Positions 35,569 to 44,600 of a stretch of DNA of 64,000 bases are shown here, piece by piece; the stretch's first letter is position 1; each line of letters begins with the position of its first letter. A program made the position numbers and the translations under genes. The stretch is taken from NCBI GenBank assembly GCA_000320545.1, contig ADNK01001110.1:1-64000 (forward strand). The letters are read 5' to 3'. The notes beneath the pieces were generated by a model. That model was not told the DNA's origin and searched no databases. It saw nothing but the letters and a program-made list of their open reading frames with translations. This DNA comes from Bigelowiella natans CCMP2755 (lineage: Eukaryota; Cercozoa; Chlorarachniophyceae).

Positions 35569-36900
35569 ACACGCTTTCATGCGAAATTACTTTCCTTACA
35601 TCCCACCGTGTGGTGCACTGTGCCCTTCACCACGGCATAAAAAGCAGGGCTCGATAGAACTCTCTGCAGTCCTCAGACTGGAAACATCGCTAATCATCCC
35701 TCGCTCCATGGCCGTTCAAACTATAGTCTCAGCTTGCAACCTGGAAGAATTAGCTTAAGGGAGAGCAGGCCTCACAGCCCAAACGTCCCCCACCGTGCCA
35801 TTTACGTTGCGGGAGATGTCAAAGAAACAAATGCAGTAGCAGAATCGAACCCGGAATCAAGCTGTTCAAACGACTTCATTGGGTTTTTGGGTGTGTATTT
35901 TCCTTGCAAATGGTCCATGAGAGCAGTGTGCGCGGCACCACCACGGCTCATCCTGATTTCCTCCCTTTTATCCTCAGGAGTATACGTGTCGACGCTGTTC
36001 ATCTTGTCGACGCCTGCACTGCTGATCTACCCGTTCGCTGCCGTATTTTCTGGTGTTGCTACTATTGCGACATTGATGCACTATCTGAGAGTGCTGTACC
36101 CCAACTCAATCACAAAGTATTAGTCAGCGCTCTTTCACCCAGGTGGGGAAAGAGAGGGGAGATCCTTCGTGTTCAATCTGGGCGTGTACTGTTACTCAGG
36201 TGCCAAATGGTCGTTTCCTTCATGGAAGGGGCAATCTCAGGGATTTGCCTTGCATTTATGAAGTTAGTCGTCTCGAGGTGGGTAGTGACAACGCTCTCCA
36301 GGTCATAATACTGTCGGTGATGGGTCGCCGATTGATTGTTTAGATTTTTGGACCCCACGGGCACGGATCTGCAAGCACTGTATGAATACGCGATCATCGC
36401 TTTTGGATTCTCGACCCTGAACGAGGTGGCGGTGCTACTAGTGGTTCGGTTGGTGGTGGCGACAACTTTAATAAAATTTAAAAATATTGTTTTCTGCACT
36501 TGCAATTTACCCGTCATTGGTACGGTAGCACGTAGTGCACAGCCGCATCTTCCTAGCTTTCTTGCCAGCTGAAGGTGTGGAGGGGGGAGGATAGAAGAGA
36601 TGAGTATATTAGCTCCCTTTTTCAAGAATCCCCTCAGTTTTATGACATTACAGTATGTTTTGATTTAACGTTTCTCTTCCATTCTCTCTCTCCCCCTCTC
36701 ACTCTCTCCCCCTCTCCCCTCTCTGGATGGGTGCTGGTGCTTGTCGCTGTGCTGCTTGTCGCTACAGATGTTAAAGTGTCTCAGCATCCGCCGCATCACA
36801 TATGCTGCATACGTGATTGACCAGAAGGCGTTACTCGCCTACGCAATCTGCGTATCCTGTGGCCTTTCTGTGATCGAAAACCTCCTCCAGATCTACTCGG

Positions 36901-36933
<33 letters not shown>

Positions 36934-38093
36934 AGAATCTATGCACAGGCTGAATCTCAAAAAGTAGCCCCTCGCCGCAAAGTAGCGGTGGTTGATGTCT
37001 GTTTGTGTGAGGGTGAGTGTGGAGCAGCCGCTTTTCGATCACAATACGATTTCATCTAGATTTCATCTCAACGATTAGGCTGCACGAACGAGACTGCAAG
37101 CTGCTGGGAATCGAACTTTGATGACGCAGATATCATCCTGTGCTCCCCCCCCCCCCCCCTCCTCCCCCTCCTCCTTCTGCTTCTCCTTCCCCTCCCCTAT
37201 GAAGATATTCCTTTCTACGTCTCTTCCAGGGGAAATAACGTTGATGATGATGGCTAATAACGACTTATGACGAAACATGCGTATATTACATATCCAAATG
37301 CTCATTTCAGGAGATTTGAGGAAGGGCGACGCACGTTTGTCGTTGCCATGCTTCAAACGCTTCTGTTTACACCACTGCAGATTCTCACTGGTCAGTCTTG
37401 GCTCGTAGCAACTATGTCTTCCCGCATTCTCCACTATATCATTATCATTATCATTATCATCATTTTCAGTTATAAACAGCATCCATGTCGTTGATTTCCC
37501 CAGGAATGTTGATCAGCACGTTGTACAGCGAAGCACGGTTCTTTCGTCAAGGCCACAATATGCTCTCCATAGCGCTGCTTCCCATCCTCATTAGAGGCTT
37601 CTGTATCTTCATCGGACTAGCCTCACGTTCGTACACCCAAATGCATGTTATCTCTTCCTACTGCCCCCAAAACAACACTATTGCGATTTCTTATGCATAG
37701 GCCATCCTAAGATGATCTAGAGCGAATGCAGCACAGCAACCAGATTGCTGCCTGTTTCGCACAGGCAGTTAAACATGTATGAACAACTCCGTTCTCCGCT
37801 ATGTTGACGACGATTGCTGCCCCCCCCCCCCCCCCCTACCCTACCCCCCCTTCCCGGTCCTAGGTGGCGAAGATACGGTCTGGGTCGAGGCCGCTGGAAT
37901 GTTCATCGTGGGTTTCACCGTGATCGGGCTGGCTTTGTTTCAAAGGTTTCGGATAATACGAAACAACCGGCTTGTAAGCACGATCTCAACTCGGAGCAGG
38001 TCGAATTCACGCTCTGCCACCAAGAAGCTGCAGCGAACGGACGCCAGGAACCAGTCGATTAGAAATCTAGTGGCGCAAGGTAATTCAGATTGA
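35054..38093 (+). CDS. PrsW-like multi-pass membrane protein, multi-exon
   Basis: This resembles the PrsW/glutamic-type intramembrane protease family, but residues thought essential look altered. Exon 1 (ATG 35054) encodes a hydrophilic, phosphosite-rich N-terminus ending near 35470. Later exons give hydrophobic helices: about 35750-36120 (YVSTLFILSTPALLIYPF), 36349-36422 (YEYAIIAFGFSTLNE), 36769-36900 (AYAICVSCGLSVIENLLQ), 37311-37391 and 37502-37630. The last, 37866-38093, gives MFIVGFTVIGLALF and a basic tail. The exons at 36349 and 36769 join to give NEMLK, where the family has EExxK; SVIENLL matches the second motif. The histidines expected later appear as Gln (TPLQILTG) and Arg (PILIRG). 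It is therefore either a non-catalytic relative or a different family with a similar fold. No signal peptide was seen. Confidence 0.6.
35533..35566. repeat. (AC)n microsatellite in an intron
   Basis: A pure AC run lies shortly after the first exon of the PrsW-like gene. Confidence 0.9.
36900..36932. repeat. (GTA)n repeat starting at a splice donor
   Basis: The tandem GTA units begin exactly at the donor after the exon encoding SVIENLLQIYSG, so several adjacent GTs could serve as donors, three bases apart. Confidence 0.7.
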
Positions 38094-39090
38094 GAGTGTG
38101 CGAGTGGCAAGTGAGCACCGTCATTCAGCGTGATTTATAACGATGCGGTGCGGAGGTATTGTGCTATTTAAGAGTCTGATCTTCGCTCTTATCCTTTCTT
38201 GTCTGCCCCGCACACAGGCCTTGTTAGCAAAGCCAGGTGTGGGATAATCTGCTGTGAGTGCTGCTACTCTTGATACAAACAAAGTATAATATGCACAGCG
38301 CTGAGCCGAGATCGTAGTTGCTCTTACGTCATCTCGGATGGATGATAGATGGAGAATACTACGATTTGATGCACAAATATCTAACTTCATTCGCCTAAAA
38401 GTCTAATAACGATTTGTATGAATAAGTTACATATCCTTTCCCTACCACACGTTTCTCCATTAGTTCTGTTATTGCATATTAATTCACGACGACAACTGCT
38501 TGTGATAAAATCTTGCATGCACAGCAGGCGCAAATCTAGTTTGTTCTGTTGCGAATGCAAATGAATAACGAGCCATCATCAGCACATTGAAGTCAAGTGT
38601 GATCAGCGCCGCACAATATTGCCCGCCTGCGCTACTGTTGCTTCTATTATTGCTGCTGATCATGGAATAGAATTTGAATGGACCAACTCTTAAAGATAGC
38701 GATAACAAGAACAGTTTGTAATAGTTCTGTGAAAGGCGTTGCGCCTAGCAGACGATGAGCGTGCTTGCAGCTATACTTAATTACAAGCAAATACTGCAAT
38801 AACTAGACAAGCTCTCGTTTTGTCAGTAGCCCAACTAGCCAACTTACCGTCATAATAGGTCTTACATTCCATCATGCAGTCTATACGAAGGCTAGAAGGT
38901 GATGAATGCTGTCAAGGTATAACACCAACATGTAGCTATAACATTGTACGGCTCATATCGTATGAGTACAGGACCGTCTTGAAGCAGTCGTAGAATTACA
39001 GCAGCAGAGACCAGCAGAGACCAGCAGGAAAGCGACGATATCGGCGTTCCATGAATCTCTAGAATACTACCGTCGACTTTCGGTCGATTA
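38094..39090. other. Convergent intergenic spacer
   Basis: It lies between the 3' ends of the PrsW-like and transglycosylase genes. I see no gene and no strong repeat. Confidence 0.5.
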
Positions 39091-40518
39091 TCAAGTACTG
39101 CCTTCAAGAATCAGGCTTCGGTGCCGCGCCATTGCATCTGTCATTGCCCTTAAATTGTGGATGGTGAGCAGCGTATGCACGACAGGCTCCTTCGCCCGAA
39201 GCAGATGGTTGAGGTACGCCCTCGTGTAGTTTTGGCACGTGAAGCAGTCGCAGTCGTCTTCGATCGGAGTGTAGTCATAATCATAGATCGCTTTCGGCAG
39301 CTTCAGCCGGCCTTTCTTCGTGATGAGGTGGCCGTGTCTCGCCATCCGCGTGGGGTAGCACGAATCAAACGTATCGACCCCCAAGGCGACACCATGGGCG
39401 ATTGACTCCAAATCTGCGATGCCCAGCAAGTGGACGGGCTTACTCGGTGGAAGCGTTGGCATGATATGTGTGAGCAGCTGGACGAGTTCCTGCCGGTCCC
39501 TGCCGAGGCTGCCTCCGATCGCAATCCCGTCGAACGGCAGCGAGCTTAAATACTCAACTGACATCTTTCTCAACTCTAGGTTCATCCCACCATGGACGAC
39601 GCAGTACATTGCCTGATTCCGAACGTCCTTGAGATGTTCTTGCAGGCTCCTAGCTTCCCATCTATGCGTGCGGTATAGGGAGTGGAGCAGGCGCGTTTCG
39701 TCCACGTTCACGGGCAACAGCTCGTCCAACGGCACGATGATGTCCGCGCCATACGCCTTCTGAGCCCTGACAGAACTCTCGGGGGTGAGCAATATCTTCT
39801 TCCCATCTTTATACGATCGAAAGGTCGCTCCTTCCTCTGTCACTCGCAGCATGGACTTCTCGTGGTGCCTCTTTGCAAGCGACTTGGAGCCCCCCCCCCC
39901 CTCGTCGGAATCCTTGCCGGAGAGGGAGAAGACCTGGAACCCCCCGGAGTCTGTGATGATGGGTCGGTGGCGGTTGATGAACTTATGGATGCCTCCTGCC
40001 TTCTCTATGACGTCGGGGCCAGGCTGTATCATCAAGTGGTACGAGTTACAGAACATGAGCTGGCAGTTTGCCTCGTTGGCTGCTTGGTGGTCGACAGCCT
40101 TCAGGGTTCCGTTCGTTGCCACCGGCACGAATCCGGGCGTATCTATGACGCCGTGCGGGGTGTGTATCCTGCCCACTCGTGCTCGGGACGTTTTGGATTG
40201 GTAGACCAATTCGAAGCGGAAGAAGTCCTTCTCCTCGTACGCCCACCCAGGAAAGTCCCCCGGAACAAGGGGGGGAGTGAGTGGATGTACGGAGGCGGGC
40301 CTTTTCTTCCCTTTCCTCGTAACTACCGCCTCTTCGCTCACCTTCTCCCCCTCTCCTGTGTCGGCTGATGCGCCGCATAAGTATCGTCGGGGCTCTCGAC
40401 TGTGTGGAAGGGGTCTAAACGAAGAGGATGAATTATAGCCGAGACAGCAAGGATCCCGACTGCTCATTCCCCTTAATTCTCGCGTATGCCACCGGAGCCT
40501 GCGAAGGCACGAGGCCAT
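39091..40518 (-). CDS. tgt: Queuine/preQ1 tRNA-ribosyltransferase (tRNA-guanine transglycosylase), bacterial-type
   Basis: It exchanges guanine at position 34 of GUN-anticodon tRNAs for queuine or preQ1. It is a single exon of 475 residues from the ATG at 40518. The catalytic core starts near residue 100 (FELVYQSKTSRARVGRIHTP). It has DSGGFQVFSL for base binding, VVHGGMNLELR, the conserved GGSLGRDRQE loop and FDSCYPTRMARHG around the expected nucleophilic Asp. The zinc site CDCFTCQNY plus a later His (LLTIHNL) is complete. Core length and motifs match the catalytic subunit rather than the QTRT2 partner. About 90 residues precede the core and are rich in Arg and Ser with few acids at first (MASCLRRLRWHTREL), as in a mitochondrial or plastid transit peptide. 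It has no introns. Origin by transfer from an organelle or other bacterium is an inference from the motif style. Confidence 0.93.
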   Translation of the reverse strand: MASCLRRLRWHTRELRGMSSRDPCCLGYNSSSSFRPLPHSREPRRYLCGASADTGEGEKVSEEAVVTRKGKKRPASVHPLTPPLVPGDFPGWAYEEKDFFRFELVYQSKTSRARVGRIHTPHGVIDTPGFVPVATNGTLKAVDHQAANEANCQLMFCNSYHLMIQPGPDVIEKAGGIHKFINRHRPIITDSGGFQVFSLSGKDSDEGGGGSKSLAKRHHEKSMLRVTEEGATFRSYKDGKKILLTPESSVRAQKAYGADIIVPLDELLPVNVDETRLLHSLYRTHRWEARSLQEHLKDVRNQAMYCVVHGGMNLELRKMSVEYLSSLPFDGIAIGGSLGRDRQELVQLLTHIMPTLPPSKPVHLLGIADLESIAHGVALGVDTFDSCYPTRMARHGHLITKKGRLKLPKAIYDYDYTPIEDDCDCFTCQNYTRAYLNHLLRAKEPVVHTLLTIHNLRAMTDAMARHRSLILEGST

Positions 40519-41233
40519 TTCAGCGAGTGGGGCCGAGGGAGCCAATCCTTCTTTTGAACGTTATTGGTGTACACCCCCTCGTCAAGTACATCCGCCCTTT
40601 CGGAGCTGAGCCTCAGCCTGATGAGATCGACAACTATAATCAGGAAAAAATTTAAGCCAAAAACATCCTATAAAATATAATTAAGTATGTCGGAAAAATG
40701 GCAAATGTGAAGATTTTCCAGCGTCACAACATACGTATAAGAGACAGAAAAGCCAGGATTTTCCCCGTGCGACAATCAAATTAGATGTCAACTTGAGGTG
40801 AATCCTCGAGGATCTAAGCGTCTCCGGATCCAGCATCATCCGGCGTCAGTGCGGGAAATTTCAATGGGCGACGCACTTTGGGGAGTCTGAGGGCAAAACG
40901 GAATGTGAGTACCGTTAAGAATTACTGGGTAAACAAAAGCGAGTACACTTTATTTTGTAGTGAAAGGGTGAAGCCATTCACGGGTTTCGCTCAATTCCAC
41001 CGCCATCTGAAGACACCGTGGAGTCACGAATTGGGCACCATCGTTGCAAGTCAAAAAACGAGCAGCGTGCCATGCACATTGCTAGATTGCGTCTGTCATG
41101 AGACTTCCATCACAAATTTAGCCGGCGGTGAACGGAAGCAGCTACAAAATGCTTCCATTTGCAAGCTGTCTGTCTGATCACATGTTGCCTACGTGGAAAG
41201 TGTTTCGAGAAGTTGGCACCTTTGTGGTTGTCC
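40519..41233. other. Spacer between transglycosylase gene and retrotransposon
   Basis: It is AT-richer than the neighbouring genes. A plus-strand frame at 40878-41177 has no support. The transglycosylase promoter should lie at its left edge. Confidence 0.45.
41230..41233. repeat. Target-site duplication, left copy (GTCC)
   Basis: The four bases before the left LTR are GTCC and are repeated at 46950-46953 directly after the right LTR. This fits staggered integration by an LTR retrotransposon, although 5 bp is more usual. Confidence 0.6.
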
Positions 41234-41559
41234 TGTTGCGCGTAAGGTGTTCACAGGCCGAGGCGCTACGTGCACAAGTAGGCAGGGGGGGGGAAAGGCA
41301 CGTTTGCTTCCTTTTGAAGAGTTGTGTTTATTTTTATTAAAGATTATATTTTTATTAAATCGTGCACTGCGTAATCATTCGCGAAGCTTTCGCGAATGCC
41401 GCCGCACGTGGGGCAGCACACTTCCGGTGTGCTGCCATGAGTCCCGCCGGAACCCACGTGCCTATGCTGTATTAATATCTACGTTATCTATATTCTATAT
41501 CCGCGACAACCCCTTTGTTGTCGCACGTGACTTGTGCCCGCGTAGTGGTACGCGCTACA
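41234..41559 (-). repeat. 3' LTR (326 bp)
   Basis: It is identical by eye to 46624-46949 and 55508-55833. It contains three perfect hairpins: 41377-41397 (9-bp arms), 41412-41436 (10-bp arms, 5-base loop) and 41503-41524 (8-bp arms, 6-base loop). On the element strand a TATA-like GGATATAGAATATAG precedes the strongest hairpin, and two AATAAA signals lie near the end, which fits a U3-R-U5 order. Confidence 0.95.
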
Positions 41560-41570
41560 CCTCCCCCAAG
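41560..41570 (-). other. Polypurine tract of the retrotransposon
   Basis: On the element strand CTTGGGGGAGG directly abuts the TG start of the 3' LTR. This is the expected place for plus-strand DNA priming, and the same tract is kept in the truncated copy at 55834-55844. Confidence 0.8.
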
Positions 41571-41610
41571 TCACGTTGCTCCTTCCTTCCTTCCTTATTC
41601 CCTTAGACCT

Positions 41611-44600
41611 TCATCGCTTTCGGAACTTCACCAACCACCAGGTAATAGATTCCTCTCTAACCTTATCTCCTTTGTCGCTTACCCAGAACTCACCTTCGTC
41701 CTTAGGTTCGTGTCCATACCAGCCCTCTGCATCAAGGTCCCCCAGGACCTTATACCAGTGCTCAAAGGGTAAGTCGGGAACAGCTAGGTAGAGTAGCTGA
41801 TATTTTCCGTCCTTTATTTTCATAGCTACCCTCTCCATATTTCGTAATCCAGGGTAGCCTAGATAGACAATCTTCATGCGCCAATCGTCGTTCACCCTGA
41901 CCTTATTGTTTCCATATTCCACATCGAACTTAGGTCGGGGTCCTAAACAAGGCATTGCTCGCTCCCACACAGTAGGGTTTACTTTAACATCCTCTAGGAG
42001 CTTCTCACCGATATCATAATTCTTTAGGTGACTGATGTGGCGCAAGGTGACCCTGTTCCCATCATAGATGTAGTACTGCTTCCTCCCCTTCCTCTCGGTA
42101 ACCTTTGCAACGCCACCCCAGAAGGGGTCTTGTTTATTTCTCGATCTCAGATTTACCTTGGCCCTAACATACTGTCCTTCCTTTAGAACTCGGCCATCGT
42201 ACGGGACCTTCTCGTCTTCGCTCTCGGTATCGTCGTCGTTGTCGTCGCCTTCTTCCCTCTCCTTATCCTTGATACCTCCCCCAGACGTGAAGGTGTCGTT
42301 TACTAACCCTTGTATCTTGTCTGGTGTGGTGCTATTTATCCTGCTTAGGTTGGCCAAGGTGCGGTGGAGTCGCTCTACCTTGGAGTTGGACTGGGCATAG
42401 TATACAGGTGAGGCATCAATATTAGGGTGTGGTAGCTGTAGAAGAGAGGTCTCATTATCCACATGTAACTTCTTTGGTATCTTGTTTATGCTAACTTCAT
42501 CAGGGATAGCCTGGAGCTCAGACTCCCAGGTACGGTAGCAGTTAGTAAGCCTCTGCTTATATAAGCCTTTGTTCTTCTTAGCAACGTTGACCTTGATAAT
42601 CTTTTTAACCCAGCACTTTCCAGTGGCCACATCAACGAAGGTAAGGTAGTGATAGCCATCGTACTTATAAACATCAATTTGCACGATATCTAAGAAGTTC
42701 CTTGCTTTGATTTTCTTAGATGCACGGCTCTTGCTGGACTCCTTGGTGGCGACGCCTGCCGCCTTCAAGCTGGAGCACCTGCAGCCACGCAGGTATGTCC
42801 TTATCTCTTTTAGCTTGTAGGGCCAGTAGTAATGGTAGAGTAGAGCAGTGATATGGTTTTCTCCTACGTGTGCAGGTCCATGGGCGGTAAAGAGAAGGGC
42901 TCCCCTGGTCCGCCGTGGCACGTAGGTACGCCTAACATTATTAGTGTATACATATATCCTATCACTAAGTACCTCATGCTTGTGTTTGTATTTATCCAGG
43001 TGTTCTTGAAGGTGCTGGAGCTCCTCTGGCTCAGGCAGGAAGTCGCCGTCCTCGAAGGTAATCGCGTTAACCATAGGGGTGACCTGGGTAGGGACTTTCT
43101 TTTCGAACAGCCTGCTGAAATAGTCAGCAAGCTGCTTGTCTCCTGGTGCGTAGACCACTGTCCTCTTGTCCCTAAACTCTTCCGTGTCCGCCCTCATAGC
43201 TGCATACTCATCGTTAGGCGCTTCGAGCTTGCGGTCGATGCCTAGGAGGGGCTTGTGGTCAGTCATTAAGGTGAAGCTGGGCACCGACAGCAGGTAGTAT
43301 CTTAGTTTCCTCTGCGCCTCAGTCATGGCTTTATACTCTCCTTTTGTAGGGCTGTACTTGGCCTCAGCTGCTGTGCAGGCCCTGCCCCACACCCGTATGA
43401 TCTGCTGGTCTTGGGTAAGTACAGCAGCCATACCTAGCTTAGACCAGTCTGTCCATAGGGTAGCTGGTCTAGTAGTGTCTAGCTTAGCATTCAATAGGGT
43501 GTTGCTGCATAACTTTATTAGGTTATCGAAGTGGGCATCAAGGCCAGCCTTGGCCCACACCTTAGCGAAGCTGAGGCCTACAGAGTTCTCCTTCCGGTAA
43601 GCAGTAGTAAAAGCAGCTGCAGTCCTAGCGTAGGTAGGGGAGAACCTACGTAGTATCCAAGCTGCAGTCTGCAAGAATGACTTTAACTCCTTTGCATTCT
43701 TAGGTTTAGGGGCTTGCTGTAGTGCTGCTACTTTCTCGGGGTTTGGGGTGATGCGGCCTTGCTCCAGGTAATATCCACACCACTTGATTCTTGTAGCTAG
43801 GAATGTACACTTCTGCAGTCTAATAGTAAAACCGAAGTGTGCAAACCTAATAAATATATTTTCCAGGAGGAAGATCTGAGCGACGACTGTGTTGGTACAT
43901 ATTATGTCATCATCCACATACACAAACACAAACACCCACAACACAGACGCCATCCCATCATGTGTGTATGCCCTGTAGTTCTGACTACTGAACGCATCCC
44001 CTGATATGCTTAGGCCGTAAGGGAATACGACGAAGTGCCACTTCCTGTGCCTGCTGGAGAACGCGGTAATGGGGCGGGAGGTTTTGTGGATGGGTGTCTG
44101 CATGTATGATTCATTTTTATCTAGGGAAGAGTAGTATTTGTATCCTATGACGTGTTCAATAACGTCATCTATCCTTGGTGTAGGTGTCTGGATCCTCTTT
44201 ATTACTCGGTTGTGGCGGATGAAGTTGTGCGCCAGGCGGAAGAAAGGGTAAGTAGGTTTCTTAGCTAGCACATGTCTCACGTTCCATGGTGAGTTGCTTG
44301 GCTCTATCTTCCCTTCCTTTGCCCATTCATTGATCTGCCACTCTATCTTTTCCCAGTCCGCTTCCGGTCGCCTATGTTCTGGGTCATTGATGATGCACTC
44401 TTCGTATCCCTTCTTTAGCTCGATCTTTACTGGGGTAAGCTTGCTGGAGGGCTTCGTCGTCGGCTTGGTGATGTCAGAGTACTTCTCGTTTAATATTTTA
44501 TTAATGTACTTTTTGCCTTTGTCGATATCCCAATCATCAGCTGGGGGGGTCTTGTCCAGTAGCTCCGTTATCTGTCGGATGGTCTTGCCGGGGTTCTTCT

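Noticed and set aside
35838-35870. tRNA B-box-like string (ggttcgattc on the minus strand)
   Set aside because: It lies inside an exon of the PrsW-like gene and no acceptor stem or D arm can be drawn.
37100-37125. Second B-box-like string on the minus strand
   Set aside because: The flanking bases do not pair as a T arm and no A box lies upstream.
39682-40368. 228-codon plus-strand frame opposite the transglycosylase
   Set aside because: It is a shadow of a well-supported gene.
41193-41606. Plus-strand frame in the LTR, repeated at 46607-46993 and 55503-55847
   Set aside because: The same peptide appears three times only because the three LTRs are identical; it is antisense to the element, crosses hairpins and has no domain.
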